DNA of 24,741 nt from JAYELX01 sp964544065 (GCA_964544065.1 CAZJBA010000020.1:1-24741), one strand, 5' to 3'; positions 1 to 7,538 are shown, counted from the first letter of the stretch. Translations and numbers: made by a program. Notes: generated from the letters alone by a model not told the origin.

Positions 1-11
1 GACGCTTCGCA

Positions 12-30
12 CAACAAAGATAAGTGATGT
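12..30. repeat. partial arm of the nested palindromic element
   Basis: The stretch ending in ATAAGTGATG matches the right-hand arm of the element at 7573-7705, as read on the plus strand there (AACAAAATAAGTGATG), except for one inserted base. No core hairpin follows, so this is either a decayed copy, the end of a copy lying outside the window, or part of a nested insertion next to the complete copy at 56-186. The match is short, so confidence is modest. Confidence 0.35.
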
Positions 31-55
31 AGTCTGGAAATATAAAGAAATTTTC

Positions 56-186
56 GGTGGTGGTTAGATAGTAAGTGATGCTTAAGAAGCAGACGAGACG
101 CTAGTGCTCTAGCCGCCGTCCTCGGCGGCGGGGACGCCGCCTAGAGCACTAGGAAGGCAACCATCACTTACTTTGTGACCACTATC
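56..186 (+). repeat. nested palindromic element, copy 1
   Basis: This is a MITE-like non-coding element of about 131 bp. Its outer arms are an imperfect terminal inverted repeat of about 25 bp. The left arm at 56-80 ends in GTAAGTGATG and the right arm at 162-186 begins with CATCACTTAC. Inside is a 42-nt GC-rich hairpin core at 106-147, extended by the perfectly pairing CTAGT at 101-105 and ACTAG at 148-152. A second copy with the same arms in reverse orientation lies at 7573-7705. There is no open reading frame inside, so any mobility would need a transposase or recombinase acting in trans. It could instead act as a structured RNA or DNA site. Confidence 0.85.
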
Positions 187-207
187 AAATTTTCAAAGAC
201 TTACTTA

Positions 208-363
208 GTTACCCGACACAAATTGCGGAGATAGCGAAGGTTTGCAACCGAGCGGGGCAATTTGCCACAACACCGTTCGGTGGGGACACCTTCACTATCC
301 ATACGGCAAAATACACTGTCAACTCAGCCAAAGGATGCTTTTTGAAATTAATGTCGGGTAGTT
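208..363. repeat. second palindromic element with terminal inverted repeats
   Basis: The ends form an inverted repeat: TACCCGACA followed by AATT near 209-224, and AATTAATGTCGGGTA at 346-360. Inside is a second inverted pair, GATAGCGAAGGT at 230-241 and ACCTTCACTATC at 288-299, which differ at one paired position. A small palindrome (GGCAATTTGCC, 256-266) lies in the middle. No coding sequence fits. The rest of the region up to 461 holds a short GCCAC/GTGGC hairpin at 373-400 and the motif TTCATCTGTGG at 414-424, which recurs at 14301. I see no convincing promoter for the gene at 462. Only one copy is present here, so calling it a mobile element is inference. Confidence 0.5.
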
Positions 364-461
364 GGATTCAACGCCACTCCGCTGGAGTACGCTTCGTGGC
401 TTACTACGAACTATTCATCTGTGGTAATTTTTAGCCAACAAAAGATCACCTATCAAAAAGC

Positions 462-1328
462 ATGACCAAATACATTTACCCAACCTCCGTTGAAGAAACG
501 GTTCAAATATTAGAACAACACGCCGGCAGCGCCCGCCTCATCGCTGGCGGAACAGACGTGATGCCAGACCTGCGCGAGGGCAAAATATCACCTCGTTGCC
601 TGGTCGATATGACCCGCATCCCCGGACTGGACAAGATCGAAGTATCCGATTCATTCGTGACGGTGGGGGCGGCGATAACCTTTGCCGAGATTCAACAACA
701 CCTATTTTTACGCCAGCATGTCCACGCTCTGGTCGAGGCGGCCGGTTGCGTCGGCGCGGCATCCATCCAGAACGCGGCCACATGGGTGGGCAACATCGTC
801 CAGGCCATGCCCGCCGCCGACGGCGCGGTCGTCGCCCTGGCGCTCGAAGCTGAAGCTCGGATTGTCGACCAACAAGGCTCCCGCTGGCAGCCGGTCGATT
901 CCTTGTTCCAGGGGCCGGGCGTCTCGACAATCGACTCCACCCGTCAGGTCGTATCACACCTGCGCTTTCCCCGTCCCAACGTTCAAACCGGGACGGCCTG
1001 GCGGCGGGTGGGACGACGCCCCGCCCTGGTGCTGCCGATCTTGAATTGTGCCGTCAAGCTGGAGATCACGCCCCAAGGAAACCGCGCCACCATCGCCCTG
1101 GGTCCTGTCGCTCCACGCCCGCAGCGGATGCGCAAGGCCGAAACATGGCTGAACGAAAATCCCCTCACAGACGAGATCATCCGGCAAGCGGCCAACCTGG
1201 CTCAAAAAGAAGCCAATCCCCGCAGCAGCGTGATGCGCGCTTCGCGTGGATATCGCCTCCAGCTTATTCCCACCTTGGTCAGCGAAGCCTTGCACCAAGC
1301 TGCTCAACGAGCGACCGCCGAATCATGA
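462..1328 (+). CDS. FAD-binding medium subunit of a molybdenum hydroxylase (CoxM/XdhB family)
   Basis: This 288-residue protein is full length for the FAD-binding (medium) subunit of the xanthine dehydrogenase/CO dehydrogenase family. Such subunits pass electrons from the iron-sulfur subunit to an acceptor through FAD. The N-terminal FAD motif is visible as AGGTD at residues 28-32, after the usual start of the form Y-x-x-P-x-S-x-x-E. The second FAD segment is GAASIQNAATWVGNI at 98-112, and the C-terminal CO dehydrogenase flavoprotein-type domain follows. The family normally works as a three-subunit enzyme, but no molybdopterin (large) or 2Fe-2S (small) subunit gene lies beside it. Downstream, an MttB-family gene begins 34 nt after the stop, so the two are probably cotranscribed. 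The ribosome binding site is weak, but the start fits the family. The substrate cannot be told from sequence. Confidence 0.85.
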   Translation: MTKYIYPTSVEETVQILEQHAGSARLIAGGTDVMPDLREGKISPRCLVDMTRIPGLDKIEVSDSFVTVGAAITFAEIQQHLFLRQHVHALVEAAGCVGAASIQNAATWVGNIVQAMPAADGAVVALALEAEARIVDQQGSRWQPVDSLFQGPGVSTIDSTRQVVSHLRFPRPNVQTGTAWRRVGRRPALVLPILNCAVKLEITPQGNRATIALGPVAPRPQRMRKAETWLNENPLTDEIIRQAANLAQKEANPRSSVMRASRGYRLQLIPTLVSEALHQAAQRATAES

Positions 1329-1362
1329 CTTTATAAACCATCAACTATCGAGGAGAACTAAG

Positions 1363-2796
1363 ATGACGAACAATATACTTGCCTTCCCCCAAATGAGCAT
1401 GTTGAACAAGGAACAAGCCGAAATCATCCACCGAACTTCGCTGGAAATTCTCCGCCGCACCGGGGTGAGGGTCTTTCACCCTGAAGCCCTGGATTTGCTC
1501 CGCGAGACCGAAGCGATGATCAGCGACGAGAACCTGGTCCGCTTCCCGCCGGGGCTGGTCGAATGGGCCCTGGATCAAGCTCCCTCCCGGATTGCCCTTT
1601 GCCGCCGGGGCACATCCGAGGTGGCCGCGCCGTTGGAAGGGCGCACGGTCAACTTCGGTACCGGCTCTGACTGTTTAAATTATCTCGACCCGCGCACAGG
1701 CGAACGCCGCCGCTTCACCACGGAGGACGTGATCGACGCCATCCACGTCGTCGATGCCCTGCCCGAGCTAGATTTCTGCATGTCGATGGGCATCCCTTCT
1801 GATCTAGAAACCAACAACGCTTACCGGGAACAATTCGCCCTGATGCTGGCCAACACGGTCAAGCCGATCGTCTTCGTTTGCGACGACAAGGCCGATTGTG
1901 AGGCCATCGCCGCGATGGCAGCGGCCGCCGCCGGGGGCATGGAAGAACTGCGGATCAACCCGACCTTGCTGCTCTACTCCGAGCCTTCAACGCCATTGCA
2001 GCATTCGGACACGGCCACGAGCAAGCTGCTCTACATGGCGGAACAATCTTTGCCTATTGTTCACTCTCCGGCTCCGATGATGGGCGGCACTGCCCCGGTC
2101 ACCCTGGCGGGTGGATTGGCAATCGGCAATGCCGAGGCGCTCTCCAGCCTGGTGATGCACCAACTCCGCAATCCCGGCGCGCCCTTCGTCTATGGCAGCG
2201 GGCTGCACCACATGGACATGAAAACGACCATCAGCGTGTACGGCGGCGCCCCGGAATTCCAACTGGCCCGCGTCGCCGTGGCCGAGTTGGGACGCTTCTA
2301 CAATCTGCCCACCTGGGGCTACGCCGGCCACTCGGATAGCTGCGTGATGGACGAACAAGCCGCCGCCGACGCGACCTTCTCGGTGCTGGTCGCCCTGCTG
2401 GGGGGCAACAACCTCGTTCACGATGTCGGTTATCTGGAAGCGGGCTTGACCACCTCGCCGGAGATGATCGTCTTCAGCGCCGAGACCATCGCGATGATGC
2501 GGCGCTTCATGGACGGATTCAATCTCGATGTCGAATCCCTGGCCGTGAATGTGATCGACCAGGTCGGCCCCGGGGGTGATTTTCTCAGCGTGGATCACAC
2601 CTACGAGCACTTCCAAGAGATGTGGGAGCCGACCTTGTTCACCCGCCAACGTGCAGAGGAATGGATCGCCGAGGGCAGCAAACGGTTGGGCGATCGCCTG
2701 CGGGAGAAAACCGTCGCCATCATCGAAGAGCATCAGCCGGAGCCGTTGCCTGACTCCGTTCAAGATGAGATCGATTATATTTTGGAGATCAAATAA
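1363..2796 (+). CDS. MttB-superfamily corrinoid methyltransferase, paralogue 1 (non-pyrrolysine)
   Basis: This 477-residue protein belongs to the trimethylamine methyltransferase (MttB) superfamily, whose members move a methyl group from a quaternary or tertiary amine to a corrinoid protein. Typical features are the N-terminal segment with LEILRRTGVRV (residues 27-37), NFGTGSD (97-103), PMMGGTAPVTLAGG (238-251), and a C-terminal region ending in an E-E-W-x-x-x-G-S motif. The frame runs without an internal stop, so this is the pyrrolysine-free type, for which glycine betaine and other N-methyl compounds are known substrates. The start at 1363 is chosen because GAGGAG lies 7 nt upstream; an upstream in-frame ATG at 1246 would overlap the previous gene. 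It is colinear with the gene at 7746 (both have WGY at 318-320 and HDV near 353) and less like the one at 5924. No corrinoid protein gene is present in the window. The substrate is unknown. Confidence 0.87.
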   Translation: MTNNILAFPQMSMLNKEQAEIIHRTSLEILRRTGVRVFHPEALDLLRETEAMISDENLVRFPPGLVEWALDQAPSRIALCRRGTSEVAAPLEGRTVNFGTGSDCLNYLDPRTGERRRFTTEDVIDAIHVVDALPELDFCMSMGIPSDLETNNAYREQFALMLANTVKPIVFVCDDKADCEAIAAMAAAAAGGMEELRINPTLLLYSEPSTPLQHSDTATSKLLYMAEQSLPIVHSPAPMMGGTAPVTLAGGLAIGNAEALSSLVMHQLRNPGAPFVYGSGLHHMDMKTTISVYGGAPEFQLARVAVAELGRFYNLPTWGYAGHSDSCVMDEQAAADATFSVLVALLGGNNLVHDVGYLEAGLTTSPEMIVFSAETIAMMRRFMDGFNLDVESLAVNVIDQVGPGGDFLSVDHTYEHFQEMWEPTLFTRQRAEEWIAEGSKRLGDRLREKTVAIIEEHQPEPLPDSVQDEIDYILEIK

Positions 2797-2800
2797 GGGC

Positions 2801-3029
2801 CAGGGCAATCGCATTTGCACATAATCAACGCACTGAACAGCGTTGCGCTCGCTTCGCTCGCTCTGCGTACCTTCGGTATGCGCACCTTCGGTGTTGCGTG
2901 CTTCGCATGCGCGCCTTGGCGAGTGTGCGATTTTGCCAGATTCGCATCCTTCAACAGGGTTTCCCCGTAGGGGACGCAAAGCGAGGATGCTTATTTTTAG
3001 ACTTTTAACTTCTCAATGCGATTGCCCTG
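2801..3029. repeat. multi-hairpin element with perfect 14-bp terminal inverted repeats
   Basis: The ends are CAGGGCAATCGCAT (2801-2814) and its exact reverse complement (3016-3029). Between them is a string of short hairpins with TTC or TT loops: 2868-2878 (TACC/GGTA), 2883-2893 (CACC/GGTG), 2896-2910 (GCGTGC/GCATGC) and 2912-2921 (CGCC/GGCG). A larger hairpin at 2944-2990 has GCATCC/GGATGC around CCCC/GGGG. It begins 4 nt after the stop of the first methyltransferase gene and could shape the 3' end of that transcript. The architecture resembles a non-autonomous palindromic repeat unit. A reading frame crosses it but has no protein-like features. Confidence 0.7.
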
Positions 3030-3047
3030 AAATAAGGGGTCGAATTC

Positions 3048-3076
3048 TTGACACGCCCCTAAGTCCAATCTATAAT
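3048..3076 (+). promoter_or_regulatory. consensus sigma70-type promoter upstream of tatA
   Basis: TTGACA at 3048-3053 and TATAAT at 3071-3076 are separated by exactly 17 nt, a perfect match to the housekeeping promoter consensus. Transcription would begin near 3083, giving tatA a leader of about 220 nt that contains the palindromic repeat at 3105-3232. Confidence 0.8.
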
Positions 3077-3104
3077 CTCACCACGAAACCCAGCAATTCT
3101 AAAT

Positions 3105-3232
3105 GTGTCACTGCGAGGAGCGTTTTCGCTCTGCGTGCCGTTGGCAGCGACGTGGCAGTCTCTTTCGGGTCAAGTTAAAGATTGCTTCGCCAAAAGACGC
3201 TCGCAATGCGGATGCACGCACAGCGATGACAT
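3105..3232. repeat. interspersed palindromic repeat of the GTCATTGCGAGGAGCG type
   Basis: The stretch starts with GTGTCACTGCGAGGAGCG and ends with CGCTCGCAATGCG followed by GCGATGACA. In the middle, GCAGTCTCTTT pairs with AAAGATTGC. I recognise this from memory as a palindromic repeat dispersed in intergenic regions of many bacterial genomes, where it is non-coding. It sits inside the untranslated leader of the tat operon. A 9-nt sequence, ATCTATAAT, occurs on each side (3068-3076, part of the promoter, and 3231-3239). Confidence 0.7.
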
Positions 3233-3304
3233 CTATAATGAGAATTGCTGCACGAAACCCGAGTCTTTAGCTAATACAAGTACATCTTGAAAAAGGAGAA
3301 GAAA

Positions 3305-3487
3305 ATGGCAACTTTTGGCGTATGGGAATGGGTCATCATTTTGGTGATTGTTCTGTTAATCTTCGGTGCAGGCCGACTGACGGAAATCGGCAAAGGCCTG
3401 GGCGGTGCGATCACCGAGTTCAAAAATGCGGTCAACAAAGGGGAAGAAGAGGCCAACGCAGAAGAAGAGGAAGAAGAGAACGCTTAG
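3305..3487 (+). CDS. tatA: twin-arginine translocase subunit TatA
   Basis: This 60-residue protein has the TatA layout. A short N-terminal part carries Glu8, followed by one membrane helix (about residues 9-20), the FG hinge at 20-21, the amphipathic helix GRLTEIGKGLGGAITEFK, and a very acidic tail of Glu residues. TatA multimers form the passage for folded proteins bearing twin-arginine signals. The start is placed at the ATG after AGGAGAAGAAA; a TTG start 18 nt upstream in the same frame would place residues ahead of the Shine-Dalgarno site and is less likely. It is the first gene of a tatA-tatB-tatC operon driven by the promoter at 3048. Confidence 0.9.
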   Translation: MATFGVWEWVIILVIVLLIFGAGRLTEIGKGLGGAITEFKNAVNKGEEEANAEEEEEENA

Positions 3488-3493
3488 GCCCAC

Positions 3494-3967
3494 ATGGATT
3501 TCATCTCGAATTTCAATGGGCTGGAAATCGTTTTCATCCTGGTCTTAGGGTTGATCATTTTTGGCCCTGAGAGGTTGCCCGCTATCGGCGCAAAATTGGG
3601 GGGATATATGCGCACGTTGCAGCAGGTCTCCGCCCAGATCATGGAACAATGGCGACAAGAAGTTGGTCTTGATGATGGCGATGGCAAAGATGTCGCTGAC
3701 ACCTTGCGAGGTACGGCCGACGAGATCAAGAATACCATTCAACCGGTCGGAAAAGCGGTTTCAGCCGCGACCAAACCCAGCTTGAAAACCTTGAACTCAG
3801 CCGTTATGGGCACGGACTCCAACCAAGAACCAGAGCCGCAACCTGAGACAAAAAAGGAAGCTGTGGAACCGAAGCAGCAAGTGTTATCTCAACGCGTCCA
3901 GGATTTGGAACAACAGTTGAACAGCTTGAAAAAAGAATTGGCGCAAATCGAAGAAGAGGACAAATAG
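3494..3967 (+). CDS. tatB: twin-arginine translocase subunit TatB
   Basis: This 157-residue protein has an N-terminal membrane helix (about residues 10-23) and the FGPERLP hinge at 23-29, typical of TatB and TatB-like proteins. An amphipathic helix follows, then a long charged C-terminal tail with a likely coiled coil (VQDLEQQLNSLKKELAQIEEE, near the end). TatB forms the substrate receptor with TatC. It begins 6 nt after tatA with no visible Shine-Dalgarno sequence, so it is probably translated by coupling to tatA. The FGPERLP form is also seen in some TatA paralogues; the length and the neighbouring tatC favour TatB. Confidence 0.83.
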   Translation: MDFISNFNGLEIVFILVLGLIIFGPERLPAIGAKLGGYMRTLQQVSAQIMEQWRQEVGLDDGDGKDVADTLRGTADEIKNTIQPVGKAVSAATKPSLKTLNSAVMGTDSNQEPEPQPETKKEAVEPKQQVLSQRVQDLEQQLNSLKKELAQIEEEDK

Positions 3968-3971
3968 ATTT

Positions 3972-4718
3972 ATGGCCGAGCAAGTTTCTGCCCAAAATCA
4001 ACAAATGATGTCCGTCCTCGAACATCTTCAAGAATTTCGGCAGCGCCTGACCAGGGCTGTCATCGCGCTGATTCTGTGCAGTTTGGCCAGTTTTTTCTTT
4101 TCGAAACAAATCCTGGTCTTTCTGCTCTCTCCGATGGGCGACTATCCTGTCATCGCGCCGCGCCCGACCACATCGATCAGCATCTTTATGAAAATCTCGC
4201 TGTTGATGGGCGTGATCCTGGCGACTCCCTTCATCACCTATCAATTTCTGCGCTTTATCACCCCTGGCCTGACCCGCCGGGAACGGCGCTCCCTGCTCTG
4301 GATCATCCCCGGAATCACGATTTCTTTCCTGGGAGGGGCGGCTTTTGCCTATTTCGTGATGGTGCCCGCCGCGATCCCCTTTCTCTTGGGGTTTCTTTCC
4401 GACGTGGTGGAACCAACCTGGATGATCGATGAGTATATCCCCTTTGTGACCTCGCTGGTCTTCTGGGTGGGGGTTAGCTTTGAAGCCCCGTTATTGTGCT
4501 ATTTCCTGGCCTGGCTGGGAATTGTCAACGCCAAGGCTTTGTTAAAAGGATGGCGAATTGCTACGATCGTCATCGCCGTTCTGGCCGCGGGAATCACGCC
4601 CACGCCCGACCCCTTCAACATGATGCTGGTGATGGGGCCTCTCTTGTTGCTCTATTTCCTGGGGGTCTTCCTGGCCTGGATCGCAGGACGACAGAAACGG
4701 AAAAGACAACGGTCCTAA
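3972..4718 (+). CDS. tatC: twin-arginine translocase subunit TatC
   Basis: This 248-residue membrane protein has six predicted helices and the conserved TatC residues. HLQEFRQRL is at 18-26. F-I-T-P-G-L-T-R-R-E at 95-104 includes the Glu that corresponds to E. coli Glu103, used in twin-arginine recognition. Glu171 in SFEAP corresponds to E. coli Glu170. The C-terminus is basic and cytoplasmic. It lies 4 nt after tatB. TatC is the main signal-peptide receptor of the pathway. No twin-arginine signal peptide was seen in the other proteins of this window, so the operon probably serves substrates encoded elsewhere. Confidence 0.93.
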   Translation: MAEQVSAQNQQMMSVLEHLQEFRQRLTRAVIALILCSLASFFFSKQILVFLLSPMGDYPVIAPRPTTSISIFMKISLLMGVILATPFITYQFLRFITPGLTRRERRSLLWIIPGITISFLGGAAFAYFVMVPAAIPFLLGFLSDVVEPTWMIDEYIPFVTSLVFWVGVSFEAPLLCYFLAWLGIVNAKALLKGWRIATIVIAVLAAGITPTPDPFNMMLVMGPLLLLYFLGVFLAWIAGRQKRKRQRS

Positions 4719-4725
4719 CCATACA

Positions 4726-4749
4726 TTCATCAACAAAATCCTTGATGAA
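4726..4749 (+). other. perfect 8-bp hairpin just after tatC
   Basis: TTCATCAA (4726-4733) and TTGATGAA (4742-4749) form a perfect 8-bp stem with an 8-nt loop. It is AT-rich and has no T run behind it, so it is not a standard intrinsic terminator. It may stabilise or process the tat transcript, or be incidental. Confidence 0.35.
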
Positions 4750-4855
4750 GCTCCCTGGTCTCATGGCCACAGGCTCCTATACTACTTCCCCCCCCCAACG
4801 TTTACAAACGAATTCAAACAACGCTCAATGCAGAGAAAGCAAAAGAGGTTAACGT

Positions 4856-5911
4856 ATGTACGAATTCCATTGGCCTACCCGGACACTTTTTGATCCGGGC
4901 TTGATTGAGCACCTCGATGAGCACATCATCCCAACGGAGGACGCTGAACGATTGCTGATCGTCGCGCCAGGTGAAGCCTGGGTGGAACCATTGTTGGAAC
5001 GGATCAGCGATCAATTAACCGCAGCAGGCTGGCAGGAAGTAGAACCCTATGCCGAGGTGGAGCCGAACCCGTCCTGGAAGACGGTCAAACGGGGGGTGAA
5101 GCGGGCTCAAGCCATGAAAGCTGATTCCGTTCTCGCCATCGGCGGGGGCAGCGCCATGGATGCGGGCAAAGTGATCGCCGAGCGCGGCGGGGCCGGATTC
5201 CTTTGCACGGTGCCCACCACCGCGGGCACGGGTGGCGAAATCTCCCCCTGGGCGGTGATCAGCAACACCGAGACCCGCCAAAAAGACAGCGTCACCGCCA
5301 AATGGCCGGACATCACCCTGCTTGATCCCAAGCTGACTCTCAGCCTCCCGGCGAAGTCGACGCTCTTCACCGGCATCGACGCCTTCATCCACGGGCTGGA
5401 GGCTTACATGGCCAGCGCGGCCACCCCGATCACCGATGGGTTGGCACGCAAAGGGATGGAGATGATCACCGCCAACCTGCAAACCGCGGTGGAAAACGGC
5501 GACGATCTGGACGCCCGCAGCGCCTTGCTGCAAGGCAGCCTACTCACCGGCGCGGCGATGTTGCATTCTGGGTTGGGATTGATGCACGCCATCGGCAACG
5601 TCACCGGAGGGCTGTATCACGAGTTGCCCCACGGCCTGGTGCTGATGCGCTGCATGAACGCGGTTCTGGACTTCAACATGCCTGTGGCGGGCGAAAAATA
5701 CGAGCAAATTCGCCCCCTGGTCGAAGAGGTTCGCACGCAAACAGAGACCCTGTTCGCAGAGCTGGACGTCCCAGAAATCAAAGTCGCCGAAAGCGATTTG
5801 CCGCTCCTGGCCAAGCGGGCGGTCGAAAACGTCAACGCCAAGACCAATCCCCGCCCCGCCAGCGAGGAAGATGTCCAGGCCTTAGCGCGCCAAGCCTTCA
5901 ACGTAGCCTAG
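4856..5911 (+). CDS. iron-containing alcohol dehydrogenase family protein
   Basis: This 351-residue protein is of the group III, metal-dependent alcohol dehydrogenase family, which oxidises alcohols or reduces aldehydes with NAD(P). The dinucleotide-binding segment is GGGSAMDAGK (96-105), followed by PTTAGTGGE (120-128). The likely metal ligands are all present: Asp175 and His179 in GIDAFIHGLEAY, His244 in GLMHAIG, and His259 in ELPHG. It is preceded by AGAGGT and lies 12 nt upstream of the second MttB-family gene, so the two are probably cotranscribed. Known demethylation routes release formaldehyde or C1 units, and some choline and carnitine routes involve alcohol or aldehyde oxidation. A link to the methyltransferase substrate is therefore plausible but is inference. 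Confidence 0.87.
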   Translation: MYEFHWPTRTLFDPGLIEHLDEHIIPTEDAERLLIVAPGEAWVEPLLERISDQLTAAGWQEVEPYAEVEPNPSWKTVKRGVKRAQAMKADSVLAIGGGSAMDAGKVIAERGGAGFLCTVPTTAGTGGEISPWAVISNTETRQKDSVTAKWPDITLLDPKLTLSLPAKSTLFTGIDAFIHGLEAYMASAATPITDGLARKGMEMITANLQTAVENGDDLDARSALLQGSLLTGAAMLHSGLGLMHAIGNVTGGLYHELPHGLVLMRCMNAVLDFNMPVAGEKYEQIRPLVEEVRTQTETLFAELDVPEIKVAESDLPLLAKRAVENVNAKTNPRPASEEDVQALARQAFNVA

Positions 5912-5923
5912 AGGAACCTTCTT

Positions 5924-7402
5924 ATGCCCAAAAAAATAGCCCAACCCAAAAAGGGACTCCCTGGCGGACAGTACAAGCCACTCAGTGAAGCCCAAGTAGA
6001 GAAAATCCATCAAGCCTCCTTGTCCATTCTAAAGCGAACCGGCGTTCAGGTCGAAGAGCCGCAAGCCCTGGAACTTTTTGATTCTGCCGGCGCGGAAATC
6101 GAAGGCAACCGGGTGCGGATTCCCCCCGCGATGATCGAAGAAACGCTGGCCAAAAAGCGCTCCCGCGTTGTGCTGGCCGGGCGTGATCCCAAAAACGACT
6201 TGATCTTGGAGGGTTCGCGCGTCCACATCGGCACGGGCGGCGCGGCGCTGCAAGTGCTGGACCTGGAGACGGAGATTATCCGACCCGCTGTGCTCAAAGA
6301 CGCCGCCGAGATGGCCCGCATCGTCGACGCTTTGGACAACATTCACTTCTATTTGCTGCCCATCTATCCCACCGATATCCCCGAAGAAACGGTCGAGATC
6401 AGCAAGTACTACGCCGCTTTGGCCAACACGACCAAACACGTCCAGGGAGGCGTTTACACGATCCGGGGCATTCATGATGTCGTCGCCATGAGCGAGAAGA
6501 TCATGGGCGGTGAAGAAGCCCTGCGAGAACGCCCAATCGTGTCGTTCATCACCAGTTGGATGGTCAGTCCGCTGCTGTTTGCCACCGATGTGACCACCCT
6601 GCTGATCGAGGTCTGCCGCCAGGGCATGCCCGTGGTGCTCTCCTCGGCGCCGATGGCCGGGTCGACCGCGCCGGTCACCCTGGCCGGAACACTGGCCCAA
6701 CTGAACGCCGAGCAACTGGCCGGTTTGACTCTAACCCAACTGGTCAACCCGGGATGCCCCGTCTTGATCGGGCCGATCCCGGCGACCGCCGATATGCGCA
6801 CGGGCAGCTATTTAGGCGGCGCAGTCGAATTTGGCATCGCCAACGCGGCGATCACCCAAATGGCCCACTTCTACGAGGTGCCGATCTACAACAGCGCCGG
6901 CATGACGGAATCAAAGCTCCCGGACATTCAAGCAGGCATCGAGGAAACCCAATCGATCATCCAGGTTGCCCTGGCAGGGGCCAACTTCATCCACCACGCC
7001 GCCGGGATGCTCGAGGACATGTCCACCATCGCCTACGAACAATTCGTGATCGACAACGACGTGCTCGGCATGGCCATGCGGGCGGTGCGCGGCATCGAGG
7101 TCAACGACGAGACTCTGGCCCTCGACGTGATCGACCGGGTGGGGCCGGGCAGCCACTATCTCGCCGACCCCCACACGATGAAGTTCATGCGCACGGAGCA
7201 CCACTTCCCCTCGGAGGTGATCAACCGCCAGGGCCGCGACGAATGGGAAGCCGACGGCAGCAAAGACGCCCGCACCCGGGCCCAAGAAATCGCTCGCGAC
7301 CTGCTGGCCAGCCACCAGCCCGATCCGATCGATCCCGACGTTGACGCCTGGATTCGCGAACAATTTCAATCCACGTTGGTTTTATCCGATTCTGACGACT
7401 GA
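5924..7402 (+). CDS. MttB-superfamily corrinoid methyltransferase, paralogue 2 (non-pyrrolysine)
   Basis: This 492-residue MttB-superfamily protein has HIGTGG at 101-106, PMAGSTAPVTLAGTLAQLNAE at 243-263, and the segment SAGMTESKLPDIQAG at 324-338, followed by AGANFIHHAAGMLED. These are closer to the usual MttB/MtgB-like pattern than in the other two copies, which have HDV and Y-L/I-E instead. No in-frame stop interrupts it, so there is no pyrrolysine codon. It likely demethylates a methylated amine and passes the methyl group to a corrinoid protein that must be encoded elsewhere. It starts 12 nt after the alcohol dehydrogenase gene, with GAGGAAC upstream, and the transcript ends at the strong terminator at 7539-7571. 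The substrate is not predictable here. Confidence 0.88.
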   Translation: MPKKIAQPKKGLPGGQYKPLSEAQVEKIHQASLSILKRTGVQVEEPQALELFDSAGAEIEGNRVRIPPAMIEETLAKKRSRVVLAGRDPKNDLILEGSRVHIGTGGAALQVLDLETEIIRPAVLKDAAEMARIVDALDNIHFYLLPIYPTDIPEETVEISKYYAALANTTKHVQGGVYTIRGIHDVVAMSEKIMGGEEALRERPIVSFITSWMVSPLLFATDVTTLLIEVCRQGMPVVLSSAPMAGSTAPVTLAGTLAQLNAEQLAGLTLTQLVNPGCPVLIGPIPATADMRTGSYLGGAVEFGIANAAITQMAHFYEVPIYNSAGMTESKLPDIQAGIEETQSIIQVALAGANFIHHAAGMLEDMSTIAYEQFVIDNDVLGMAMRAVRGIEVNDETLALDVIDRVGPGSHYLADPHTMKFMRTEHHFPSEVINRQGRDEWEADGSKDARTRAQEIARDLLASHQPDPIDPDVDAWIREQFQSTLVLSDSDD

Positions 7403-7538
7403 CGAGAAAATCAAAGCTTCTCGCGCCAATGTGACCATGATCCCTCATCAAGGATGGTCCGCTATCACACGAAAGCAACGTCGAAGAACGCTCATCGCTT
7501 CGATAAATGCTCCATGTCAAGATACCAACATCACCGCC

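Noticed and set aside
2843..3178. Reading frame of 111 codons between the first methyltransferase gene and tatA
   Set aside because: It runs across two palindromic repeats and a promoter, and its composition follows the hairpins; it is not protein-like.
4726..4749. Terminator between tatC and the alcohol dehydrogenase gene
   Set aside because: The stem is perfect but AT-rich and lacks a T run, so I list it only as a hairpin.
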